This document shows positions 40,646 through 50,057 of a DNA stretch of 64,000 nucleotides, piece after piece. The notes beneath the pieces are model-generated. The model had not been told where the DNA came from. It saw nothing but the letters and a program-made list of their open reading frames with translations, and searched no databases. How positions within the stretch are numbered: position 1 is the first letter of the stretch; each line of letters begins with the position of its first letter. The translations under genes and the position numbers were made by a program. The stretch covers positions 1 through 64,000 of the forward strand of contig BBYL01000040.1 in the NCBI GenBank assembly GCA_001570385.1. The letters are read 5' to 3'. The stretch is from Microtetraspora glauca. GTDB taxonomy: Bacteria; Actinomycetota; Actinomycetes; Streptosporangiales; Streptosporangiaceae.

Positions 40646-43600
40646 GTGTTCAGGCAGCGATTGTTCAGCGTTCTGTGCGCCTTGGGGATGGCGGCAGGAC
40701 TGGTCACGGCGGTTCCACCGGTCGCCTCGGCGGCCGCGCAACGGGATGAGGAGACCACCGCGCTCCTGTCCGCGGTCGAGCGGTTCGCCGCCGCGGGCAG
40801 GGGCCTCGCGACGGTCGGCCCGATGGGCGAGCAGCTGCCCCTGGTCGGCCTGGTCCCCGGCGGCGCGGACGGCCTGGGACTGGGCGACCTCTTCGACGTG
40901 GCGGTGTACGACCAGCTCAAGGACCTCACCAGCCTGGCCGATCTCAAGGACGAGTACGCGCTCGCCGGCCCGCGCGGCGGCCGGTTGCTGGCGAAGGCGA
41001 GCACCGACGGCACGATCAGGCGCCTCGACCTCACGTTGGAGGTCACCAGGACGGTCGCCGACCGGCCGGTCTCGGTCAGCAGCACCCAGCCCAAGGTCTC
41101 GCTGGCGACATCCGGCGGGGTGAACGTCACGCTGAAGCTCGCGGCGAAGCTTCCCTTCGGCTACGACCCGGCCACCAAGTCGGTCTGGCTGGGCAAGGAC
41201 GTCGCGCTGACGGTCCAGGCGGACGGGCGACTGGTCGCGGGGGCCAAGCCCACGGCCGCCTTCGGCATCCTCGGCGTCGACCTGTCGGCGGGTTCGGCGC
41301 TCTCCTTCACCTCCACGTACACCTCGGCCGTATCCGACCCCGACGGCGACGGCAGGCTGGACCTGCGCGAGCTGGGGGCGGAGGGGGCGGCGGCCGGGCT
41401 GTTCACCTTCTCCAGGAAGGGCTCGGCCACCGCCAAGCTGGGGATCACGGCGCAGCCGTTCGCCGGTGCCCAGGTCGAGGGCGCCACCGCGACCGTCGAC
41501 GTGAGCTGGCCGGACCTCGCGGCGGGCGGCCCGCAGGTGAGCGTGAGCCAGCCCGACCTGGACAGGCTCAACCGCTTCCAGACGCTCACCCCGAAGGACC
41601 TGCTGGACGGGCTGACACATCTGGCCAACGCGATCACCGCCGTACAGCGTGCCCGCTGGGGCGACCAGGGCGACGTGGATCTGCCGTTCATGCGTGGTTC
41701 CCTGGCCGACGCGGTGCAGATCTCGGAGGCGCTCGACGCGTTCGTCGCCGGCAGCGTCGACCGCGACACCGGCCGGCCGACCTTCACCTCGATCCAGGAC
41801 ATGTTCACCGCGCTCGGCAAGGCGCGCGGCCTGCCCGGCGGTGCGATCATCAAGGTCGCCGACGCGGGCTACGACGACGCCGCCAAGAAGATCGCCTTCA
41901 CGCTCGTCATCGACCGCTCGGTCAACCCCGTGCCCGAGGCGCTCAACCCGGCGGGCCAGGCCAGCAGCGGGGCGGGAACCGGCGTCACCTACACGGCCGC
42001 GACCCTCAAGCACGCCGGCCAGAAGTGGACGCCCGGGCAGTTCGCCGGCCGTATGGTCACCGCGGGCGCGTCGAGCGGCGTCGTGGCGGACAACACCGCC
42101 GACACCGTCACCCTTGCCGCGGACGGGTGGCGCGGAGGCGTGCCCGCGGCCGGCGCGCCGTACCGGATCGCCGCGGCCGACCCGATGATCGGCCAGGTCT
42201 CCTTCGGCGACACCTTCAAGACCCGCGCGGGGCTCGCCCAGGCCAACGCGGCCACGTCGGTGGCCGGCGTGATGCGCGGGTACCACGCCGCCGCCACGGT
42301 CGTGCTCGACCTCAGCGACCCGGCCACCGGGCAGGCGTGCGCCGCCAGGCCGGACGGGCAGCAGAAGGCCTGCCCGTACAAGCACACCAATCCGGACGGC
42401 AGCTCGACCGTGGTGACCGAGTTGCCCCGGCCCGCCGACCGGATCATGCTGCGTACCGGCCGCGATCTTTTCGGGGCGCGCGTGTCGGTCCTGACCCCGG
42501 TCAACGTCAACGCCGTCGTCGGCTACCTGGGGGTGCAGGTCACCGGAGACCTCTCCATGTCCGGCAGGAGCGGCGGCGACCTGGTGAAGGTGGCGCTCAA
42601 GGACGTCGGAGACGTACGGCTGACGCGGCTGTTCGAGCGCTTGGCGAGCAACCCGGGCGAGGTCCTGACGTCCCAGGTGGACGCCGCCGCCCAGGCCAGG
42701 CTCACCCTGGGCGTGCCGGGGATGGCGGACTTCTTCGGCGGCAAGGTCACCGGCGCGGTGGAGATGCCGGACATCGGCAAGCCGGACGCGCTGGTCTTCA
42801 GCGGCTTCGACAAGCTCGGCAAGGTCAAGGACTTCGCCTTCGACCCCGACAACCCGCGCGCGCTGTTCGGCGCGCTGATCAAGTCTCTGGGCGCGATGGC
42901 CACCTACCTCGACCAGGTCAAGGGCAGTGGGCCGGTCGGCGACGCGATGACCACGAAGCTGCCGCTCCTCGGCCGCTCGGTCTCCGACCTGGTCTCCGCC
43001 GAGGAGATGGGCTCGGGCCCCGGCGTCGTGTACGGCGACGGCGCCTGCGGCGGCGGCAACGGCTTCGTCACCGACCCCTCCCGCACGTTCACCCAGGCGC
43101 ACGTCGGCCGCGGAGTGATCGTCGGTACCCGTCTGATGACCGTCGCGGCGGTCTGCGACGGGCACACGATGGCGTTCACCGGGAAGTTCGGCGAGGCCAC
43201 GCCGGAGCCGGGCGCCGCCTACGCGCTGCGCTCGCGGCTCAGGGACGCGGTCGACCGGCTGACCGCCGCCCCGCCGGACACCGTGCAAGCGATGGTCGCC
43301 GAGCTGAACAAGACGCTGGGCGGTCAGGTGCGCATCGGCTACGAGGGCGGCCGACTGCGGCTGTCGCTGGCCTATGACAAGAAGGCGGCGATGAACGAGC
43401 CGCTGCGCTTCTCCTTCGGGGAGCGCAGCCTGGTCGCCGCCTCCGGTTCCGGCACGCTCGACGCCACGATCGACGGCGAGGTACGGCTGGGCCTGCAGGT
43501 GGCGCTCAAGCGCGACTTCGACCTCGCCCGCGATCTGCTCGTCGAGACCGATTCCAGCCTCGACCTGGAGGCGAGGGCGCAGCTCGACGGCACCGTCGAC

Positions 43601-46600
43601 GCCTCCATCGGGCCGCTCCCCGTCTCCATCGGCAAGGCGGGCGACGATCCGCTGCAGGCCAGGCTCGGCTACGGCGTGAGCCTCCGCTACGGCGGCGAGT
43701 CGCAGGAGGCGGTGCCGCCGGCCGACTTCTTCGCCGGGCTCGACCTGGCGCTCAACGAGACGAGCGACCCCGTCACCTGCGACCGCGACCCCCGTCGCGA
43801 CGAGACCGACCTCGCGCTGTGCGCGGTGCTGCCCGCCTACCTGGGCGGCAGCCCGATCACCGCCGACGGCAAGCACGCGCTCGTCCTGCGGTTGCCCAGA
43901 GCCGCTCCGCTGGCCGAGATGTTCGACCTGACCAAGAAGCTGCCCGGCGACATCGACCGGCTGGAGCTGCCCGCGTTCGACTTCTCCACGCTGCCCGCCG
44001 GGATGGAGCTGGACTGGACCAACCTGGGCGACGGCATCGACCGCTACCTCACCGCGCTTGAGTCTGGCATGCGCACGGCCGCCTACGACGGCCGGCTGCC
44101 CCTGGTCGGCCACGACCTCCAGCAGGGCGCGGACTTCGTCGGCGCCAAGCGCCTGGAGATCAAGGCGGCGATCCGCAAGCTGCCGAACGGCGGCCGGGTG
44201 CCCACCGGCAAGGACCTGCGTGAGTGGTACAACGCCGAGCTGGCCCCCAAGATCGGCCCAGGTGCGCAACCCATGATCACCTGCGTGCAGGCGCCGGAGC
44301 CCGCGGACCCCACCGCCTGCGACGCGGCCAAGGGCACCGAGCTGACCGGCGTCAGATTCACGATCAGCATCGGCAAGGGCGTCGTCGACCCGCAGCAGGG
44401 CTGTGTCGACGGCTGCGCGGCCCTCGAGCGGCGGCTTGACATCGGCATCCCCGGCCTCGCGCTGCGCCAGGGGCCCGGCAAGGGCGTGCAGGCCAAGGTC
44501 GGCTGGCACATCGAGGCCACCGTCGGCCTGGACCGGACCAACGGCTTCTTCCTCGACGCGACGCCGGACAAGCAGCCGCGGGCGAGCGTCGGCGTGAACG
44601 TCTCGCTGCCCGAGCAGATCAACGCCAAGCTGGCCATCCTCGACGTGACCCTGAAGAACCGCACGGCGCAGTCGCCCGACCTGTTTGCGGGCACCTTCAC
44701 CGTCGGGCTCAAGCCCGTGGGCCGGATCGGGCTTCGGGAACTCGCCGACGCCGGTGACCTGGTGGAGACCTCGTTGCACGCCAAGGCGGCCATCGACTGG
44801 CGCTTCACCGTGACGCCCGGGTCGCCGATGCTCCCGGGGCTGTTCGGTGACTTCCACGTGGCCTGGGACCTCACCAAGGGCGGCGCCCCCGACCCGGCGA
44901 ACCTGAACATCGCCTTCACGAACGTGAACCTGGAGGCCGGTGACTTCTTCCGCACCGTCCTCGGCCCGGTGGTGACCCAGGTCAAGCGGCTCACCGATCC
45001 GGTCAGGCCGGTGGTCGACCAGCTCTACGCGCCGATCCCGGTGCTCTCGGACCTGAGCCGGGCCGCGGGCGGCGACGACGTGAACCTGATGACGATCGCC
45101 AAGAAGTTCAACACCCTGGGCGGCAACAGCACGACGCAGTTCATCGAGCGGATGACCGAGATCCTCAAGCTGGTCTCCTCCCTGCCCGACTGCCGGGGCG
45201 AGTTGCACATCCCCATCGGCGGCTTCACGGTGGTCGGCGACAGGGCGCTCACCACCGAGAACTCGCCGGACGTGGCGGACTCGCTGATCACGGATGTGGC
45301 CCCGGAGACGGACGACCTGTTCGCGGCGCTCGACGAGGGCGCCAGGAGCTGCGCCAAGGGCAAGGCGGCGAGCGACGCCGAGCAGGGACCGCTGAAGCAC
45401 TCCAAGAGCGCCGGCTTCAGCTTCCCCGTGCTCGACAACGCCGGCCGGTCGATCTTCAGCCTGCTCATGGGCAAGGACGTGGAGCTGGTCGAGTACGACT
45501 CGGGCCCGCTGCGTCTGGGCTTCACCTACAGCCAGTCCTTCGGCCCGGTGTACGCGCCGCCGCCCATCATGGTCGTCATCTCCGGCACCGCCGGGGTCGA
45601 GGCGCGGATCAAGGCGGGCTTCGACACGTACGGCATCCGCAAGGCGATCGAGCAGGGAGAGGCCGACCTCCAGGTCCTCGACAGCCTCTACCTGAAGACC
45701 ACCGACGAACGCGGCCGGCCCCTACCGGCGATCAAGCTGTACGGACAACTCGAGGCCGGAGCGGCGGTCGACCTGCTGCTCGTCAAGGCGGGCGTGAGCG
45801 GCGGCGTCTCCCTGGCCATCTCGATGCTCTGGGCCGATCCGACCAACGACGGCAAGTTCAGGTTCCACGAGTTCACCGGCGTCCTGCTGCGCAACCCGCT
45901 GTGCCTGTTCACCATGGACGGCAAGCTCAAGGTCTATCTCAAGGCCTGGGTGGAGATCGGGATCTCGATCTTCAAGAAGCGGTTCGACTGGACGATCGTC
46001 GAGGCCACGCTGCTCGACTTCTCGGCCAAACCGAAGTGCGACGAGGCCCCGCCCAAGCTGGCCACGGTCAGCGGTGAGGCACTGGTGCTGCACATCGGGC
46101 CGATGCGCCCGGCCAGAGGCGGCAGCACGGCGGGGCCCGGCGACGACGCCGAGCAGTGGACCGTCAGCCAGCTCCCCGGCGACGAGGGGTTCGTGGTCAG
46201 CGCGCTCGGCGTACGCGAGGAGCACCGTACGGCGGGACTCGACCGGGTGCTGGCGGACGGCCGCGGCGCGAAGGGCAGCCTGCGGCTCGTCTTCCAGGGC
46301 TACGCCGACGCGTCGGGCAAGCCGTACCCGTTCGACCGGAAGGTCGTCGCGTTCGGCGGTGAGGGCGACGACCTGATCCTGGCCGGCGCGGGAACCAACG
46401 TGGTGGACGGTGGCAAGGGCGACGACCAGATCACCAGCGCCGACCAGTACGACGAGCAGGGCAGGACGGTCGCGATCGTGGCCGGCGGCCCCGGCGACGA
46501 CTACCTGACCGTGGGCGGCGCGGGCGGCTGGGTGGCCGGAGACGGCCGCCTCACCCCCGTCACCCGGAAGGTCGGCACGGTCGAGGTCGCCGACTGGACC

Positions 46601-49600
46601 GCCGACGGCCTGCCCGGCGAGCCCGCCGACGGCTCCGGCGACGGCGACGACCGGATCGCCGCCGGGCTCGGCAGGAACCGGCTGTGGGGGAACGGCGGGG
46701 ACGACACGCTCAGCGTGGCGTCCGACAGCCCGCTGGCCGCCACCGACCCGTCGCCCCGCTACCGCGCCCAGCCGAGCCTGCTGGTCGGCGGGCCCGGCAG
46801 CGACACCCTCACCGGCGGATCCGCCGGCGACGAGATCTACACGGGACCGCGCGAGGAGACCGAACCCGACGGCGCGGGACCCGCCGACACCGGCCCCAAC
46901 TACGTCGACACAGGCGCGGGCGCCGACACGGTGTACGGCGGGCAGGCCGTCGACCTGGTCGCCGGGCACTCCCTGCCCGGCGAGACGGTGAAGATCATCG
47001 GAGGTGGCGGCGACGACGTGCTCGCGGGCGGTCACGGCAAGGACGAGATCTTCGGTGGCCCCGGAGACGACTGGGTGATCGCCGAGCCGTCCGACGTCGG
47101 CGAGGCCGAGGGCCGCGACGACTACGGCCCGGCCAGGCGGGTACGGCACCTGCCGCTGCCCGCGGGCGTCGAGCCGTCGGTCAAGCTGCTGGTCGGCGGC
47201 GACGGCGACGACCACATCGTGGGCGGCGACGGCGGCGCGACGATCTTCGGCGACAGGCGGCGCGCCGAGCCCTGCGAGGAGACCGACGGGAACGGCGACG
47301 GCCGCGACCTCATCCTCGGAGGCTCAGGAAAGGAGACCGTCTCGGCCGGCGGCGGAGCCGACCGGGTCGAGGCCGGTGCCGGAGACGACCGGATCTGCGG
47401 CGAGCGGGGCGACGACCACCTGTCCGGAGGGGCGGGCGACGACTCGATCAGCGGCGGCTCAGGCAAGGACACCGCCTACGGCGACGACGGGGCCGACGAG
47501 GTGGCCGGCGGCTCCGGCGACGACACGCTTTACGGCGGCGCGCAGGACGACACGGTCCTCGGCGAAGCGGGCGAGGACGTCGCGTTCGGCGGCTCCGGCG
47601 ACGACCTGGTCATCGGCGGCAGCCGTACGGCGGGCAAGGCCGACGGAGGCGACACGCTCTACGGCGACGCCGGAGCGGACCGGCTGGTCGGTGACAACGG
47701 CGACGCCACCGGTTCCTTTGACCTGGACGGGACGCCGGAGGACGCCGGTGGCCCCGACGTGATCCACGGCGGCGACGGCGCCGACATCGCCTTCGGCGGG
47801 ATCGGGGCCGACGAGGTGCACGGCGACGCCGGTGACGACCACCTCGAAGGCGGCAACGGCGCCGACCGGGTGCTCGGCGAGGACGGAGAGGACGAACTCG
47901 TCGGCGGCGGCTCCGGGCCGCACCCCGACGCGGGCGACACCCTGCTCGGCGGCGAGGGACCGGACGTGATCGCCGGTGACAACGCGGTCCTGAGCACGTC
48001 CGGCACGGCGACCCCGGTCGCGGCACGGGCCGGCCAGCTCCGCACGCATCGGGTGGAACTGCTCGCGGGCGGCTCCGGCGCGGACGTCGCCGACGGTGGC
48101 GCGGGCAACGACGCGATCTTCGGGCAGGGCGGCGCCGACCGGCTGCGCGGCCAGGCGGGCGACGACTACGCCGAGGGCGGCCAGGGAGTCGACTGGGTCG
48201 AGGGTGACCAGGGCGACGACGACGTGGTGGGCGGCTCGCACACGGCGACGGCCGACGACGACGACGCGCTGTTCGGCGGTCCGGGCGACGACGTCGTCCT
48301 GGGAGACAACGCCCTGGTGACGCCGGCGGGTGAGCCCACCCGGGCCACGGTCAGGTCCGGATCGGCCGGCAAGCCCATGACACCGCGCGCGGTCACGCTC
48401 CTGGGCGGCGGTTCGGGCGGCGACCGCATCTCCGGTGGGTCGGGTGTGGACGTCCTGTGGGGGCAGGACGGTGACGACTACATCTCCGGCGGCGCCCAGG
48501 GCGACTATGTCGAGGGCGGCGGCGGCGCGGACCAGATCCGCGGCGACCTCCCGCTGTCGGCCGAGTCCACCCAGACCACCAGCGAGCCGCTCGCCGACCC
48601 CGGCTGGAAGGGCGCCGCGAGCGAGCCAGCGGAGCTGGAGGGCGAGGACGCCACACCCGGCCAGGACGACCTGATCGGCGGCTCGGCCAAGCCGGGCGCG
48701 GCCGACAAGGCCGACGCGATCGAGGGCGGTGGCGCGGCCGACGTGCTGCTCGGCGACAACGGCTCGCTCGTACGCACGCTCACCGAGAGCGGCGAGCGCG
48801 TCTACACCGAGCGCTACGCGGCGGGGCAGGCGCCCACCGACGCGACGCGCAGCCGTACGCACGATCCGGCACTGCCGGGAGAGTCCACCAGGTTCTGCAC
48901 GCAGGCCCAGGCGACGTGCGAGCCGGAAGGCGCCTTCGGGGCCGACCGCCTGTACGGCGACGCGGGCGACGACGGGCTGTGGGGACAGGACGGCGACGAC
49001 CGCCTGTACGGCGGAGCGGGCGACGACGACATGTTCGGCGAGCTCGGCGACGACGAGATGGACGGCGGCGAGGGCGAGGACGCCATGCTCGGCGACCGCG
49101 GCGGCGTGGTGAACGAGCGCATCGACGCCGGGGACGCCCAGCGGCTCGGCTTCACGGTCAGCCTCAACGCCCCGCCGAAGGAGACCTACCGCGGCTTCCC
49201 GCTCGGCTCCTACGACCGTCGCGCGGACCTGCTGCACGACGCGGACGGTGACACCTGGGTGAGCGCCGCCATGCCGTACGACGGGTTCGCCAAGGGCGGC
49301 GACGACCGCATGCGCGGCGGGCCGGGACGCGACCGCATGCACGGCGGCGCCGGCGACGATCTGATCAACGGCGACAGCGGCGGCGACGAGGTCTTCGGCG
49401 ACGACGGCGCGGACGTCATCTGGGGTGGCAAGGGCTGCGACCCGGTCCTCGACGCGGCGACCGCCGACTGCCTCAGCGACGGCGTGTTCGACCCGGCGGC
49501 CCGGGGCACCGGCGACCGCTTCGTCGACCACGTCTTCGGTGGCGCCGGGGCGGACCTGCTCGACTACAACCCGCGCGGTTCCTTCCCGGACGAGTGCGCC

Positions 49601-50044
49601 CCCGGCCGGATGCCGGACGGCACGCTCACCACCGTCGTCGACCCCTGCCTCTGGTTCCGGATGACCGACAAGGACAACGCCTCCGTCACCGACGACCAGC
49701 ACCACCAGGGCGTCGACTGGCAGTACGGCGGAGCGGACCGGGACGTGCTGCAGGGCGACCGGACCGCCAACGGGCCGAACCCGGGCGACAAGATGATCGA
49801 CTGGAACGGCTCGTTCAACCTCTACACCCACTGCGGCCCGGCCAACGGCGGGCACAACATCGTCCGCCAGCACTCCCCGGCGATGCTCGACTTCCTGGCC
49901 AAGGTGGCCTGGGGAGCGGGCGCGGGGCGCGGCGCGGGTGACGCCTCGGGAGCGCGGGAGCTGGCGATCCCCACAGGCGACAGCGGCTCGCCGTATCCCA
50001 CCTCACCCGGACACTTCGACTCGCCCGTGGCCTGCGCGGGCTGA
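40646..50044 (+). CDS. Giant secreted RTX calcium-binding repeat protein
   Basis: 3132 residues from GTG 40646. Signal peptide about 1-32 (LCALGMAAGLVTAVPPVASA, then AAQ). Residues about 33-1900 are a long beta-rich region of unknown fold. It has an EF-hand-like loop DPDGDGRLDLRE (near 231-242) and recurrent LP(L/F)xG/R modules (LPLVGLVPGG, LPFMRGSLADAV, LPLLGRSVSDLV, LPLVGHDLQQGAD). From about 1903 to 2930 there are dozens of GGxGxDxLx nonapeptides such as GGSGDDTLYGG, which form calcium-filled beta-rolls. The last 200 residues are non-repetitive with four cysteines. No protease, lipase or adhesin domain is recognised. A metalloprotease gene follows after 13 bp. Confidence 0.9.
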   Translation: MFRQRLFSVLCALGMAAGLVTAVPPVASAAAQRDEETTALLSAVERFAAAGRGLATVGPMGEQLPLVGLVPGGADGLGLGDLFDVAVYDQLKDLTSLADLKDEYALAGPRGGRLLAKASTDGTIRRLDLTLEVTRTVADRPVSVSSTQPKVSLATSGGVNVTLKLAAKLPFGYDPATKSVWLGKDVALTVQADGRLVAGAKPTAAFGILGVDLSAGSALSFTSTYTSAVSDPDGDGRLDLRELGAEGAAAGLFTFSRKGSATAKLGITAQPFAGAQVEGATATVDVSWPDLAAGGPQVSVSQPDLDRLNRFQTLTPKDLLDGLTHLANAITAVQRARWGDQGDVDLPFMRGSLADAVQISEALDAFVAGSVDRDTGRPTFTSIQDMFTALGKARGLPGGAIIKVADAGYDDAAKKIAFTLVIDRSVNPVPEALNPAGQASSGAGTGVTYTAATLKHAGQKWTPGQFAGRMVTAGASSGVVADNTADTVTLAADGWRGGVPAAGAPYRIAAADPMIGQVSFGDTFKTRAGLAQANAATSVAGVMRGYHAAATVVLDLSDPATGQACAARPDGQQKACPYKHTNPDGSSTVVTELPRPADRIMLRTGRDLFGARVSVLTPVNVNAVVGYLGVQVTGDLSMSGRSGGDLVKVALKDVGDVRLTRLFERLASNPGEVLTSQVDAAAQARLTLGVPGMADFFGGKVTGAVEMPDIGKPDALVFSGFDKLGKVKDFAFDPDNPRALFGALIKSLGAMATYLDQVKGSGPVGDAMTTKLPLLGRSVSDLVSAEEMGSGPGVVYGDGACGGGNGFVTDPSRTFTQAHVGRGVIVGTRLMTVAAVCDGHTMAFTGKFGEATPEPGAAYALRSRLRDAVDRLTAAPPDTVQAMVAELNKTLGGQVRIGYEGGRLRLSLAYDKKAAMNEPLRFSFGERSLVAASGSGTLDATIDGEVRLGLQVALKRDFDLARDLLVETDSSLDLEARAQLDGTVDASIGPLPVSIGKAGDDPLQARLGYGVSLRYGGESQEAVPPADFFAGLDLALNETSDPVTCDRDPRRDETDLALCAVLPAYLGGSPITADGKHALVLRLPRAAPLAEMFDLTKKLPGDIDRLELPAFDFSTLPAGMELDWTNLGDGIDRYLTALESGMRTAAYDGRLPLVGHDLQQGADFVGAKRLEIKAAIRKLPNGGRVPTGKDLREWYNAELAPKIGPGAQPMITCVQAPEPADPTACDAAKGTELTGVRFTISIGKGVVDPQQGCVDGCAALERRLDIGIPGLALRQGPGKGVQAKVGWHIEATVGLDRTNGFFLDATPDKQPRASVGVNVSLPEQINAKLAILDVTLKNRTAQSPDLFAGTFTVGLKPVGRIGLRELADAGDLVETSLHAKAAIDWRFTVTPGSPMLPGLFGDFHVAWDLTKGGAPDPANLNIAFTNVNLEAGDFFRTVLGPVVTQVKRLTDPVRPVVDQLYAPIPVLSDLSRAAGGDDVNLMTIAKKFNTLGGNSTTQFIERMTEILKLVSSLPDCRGELHIPIGGFTVVGDRALTTENSPDVADSLITDVAPETDDLFAALDEGARSCAKGKAASDAEQGPLKHSKSAGFSFPVLDNAGRSIFSLLMGKDVELVEYDSGPLRLGFTYSQSFGPVYAPPPIMVVISGTAGVEARIKAGFDTYGIRKAIEQGEADLQVLDSLYLKTTDERGRPLPAIKLYGQLEAGAAVDLLLVKAGVSGGVSLAISMLWADPTNDGKFRFHEFTGVLLRNPLCLFTMDGKLKVYLKAWVEIGISIFKKRFDWTIVEATLLDFSAKPKCDEAPPKLATVSGEALVLHIGPMRPARGGSTAGPGDDAEQWTVSQLPGDEGFVVSALGVREEHRTAGLDRVLADGRGAKGSLRLVFQGYADASGKPYPFDRKVVAFGGEGDDLILAGAGTNVVDGGKGDDQITSADQYDEQGRTVAIVAGGPGDDYLTVGGAGGWVAGDGRLTPVTRKVGTVEVADWTADGLPGEPADGSGDGDDRIAAGLGRNRLWGNGGDDTLSVASDSPLAATDPSPRYRAQPSLLVGGPGSDTLTGGSAGDEIYTGPREETEPDGAGPADTGPNYVDTGAGADTVYGGQAVDLVAGHSLPGETVKIIGGGGDDVLAGGHGKDEIFGGPGDDWVIAEPSDVGEAEGRDDYGPARRVRHLPLPAGVEPSVKLLVGGDGDDHIVGGDGGATIFGDRRRAEPCEETDGNGDGRDLILGGSGKETVSAGGGADRVEAGAGDDRICGERGDDHLSGGAGDDSISGGSGKDTAYGDDGADEVAGGSGDDTLYGGAQDDTVLGEAGEDVAFGGSGDDLVIGGSRTAGKADGGDTLYGDAGADRLVGDNGDATGSFDLDGTPEDAGGPDVIHGGDGADIAFGGIGADEVHGDAGDDHLEGGNGADRVLGEDGEDELVGGGSGPHPDAGDTLLGGEGPDVIAGDNAVLSTSGTATPVAARAGQLRTHRVELLAGGSGADVADGGAGNDAIFGQGGADRLRGQAGDDYAEGGQGVDWVEGDQGDDDVVGGSHTATADDDDALFGGPGDDVVLGDNALVTPAGEPTRATVRSGSAGKPMTPRAVTLLGGGSGGDRISGGSGVDVLWGQDGDDYISGGAQGDYVEGGGGADQIRGDLPLSAESTQTTSEPLADPGWKGAASEPAELEGEDATPGQDDLIGGSAKPGAADKADAIEGGGAADVLLGDNGSLVRTLTESGERVYTERYAAGQAPTDATRSRTHDPALPGESTRFCTQAQATCEPEGAFGADRLYGDAGDDGLWGQDGDDRLYGGAGDDDMFGELGDDEMDGGEGEDAMLGDRGGVVNERIDAGDAQRLGFTVSLNAPPKETYRGFPLGSYDRRADLLHDADGDTWVSAAMPYDGFAKGGDDRMRGGPGRDRMHGGAGDDLINGDSGGDEVFGDDGADVIWGGKGCDPVLDAATADCLSDGVFDPAARGTGDRFVDHVFGGAGADLLDYNPRGSFPDECAPGRMPDGTLTTVVDPCLWFRMTDKDNASVTDDQHHQGVDWQYGGADRDVLQGDRTANGPNPGDKMIDWNGSFNLYTHCGPANGGHNIVRQHSPAMLDFLAKVAWGAGAGRGAGDASGARELAIPTGDSGSPYPTSPGHFDSPVACAG

Positions 50045-50057
50045 TCAGGAGACACGC

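Noticed and set aside
40616..45400. Very long open frame (1594 codons) on the minus strand opposite the giant RTX gene
   Set aside because: It is the GC-skew shadow of the + strand gene: composition is Arg/Gly/Val/His-rich, with no domain, signal peptide or ribosome site, while the + strand frame has a signal peptide and RTX repeats.
47459..49873. Long minus-strand open frame opposite the RTX repeats
   Set aside because: It is the antisense of the repeated GGxGxD codons, giving a monotonous V/A/D-rich product with no family features.
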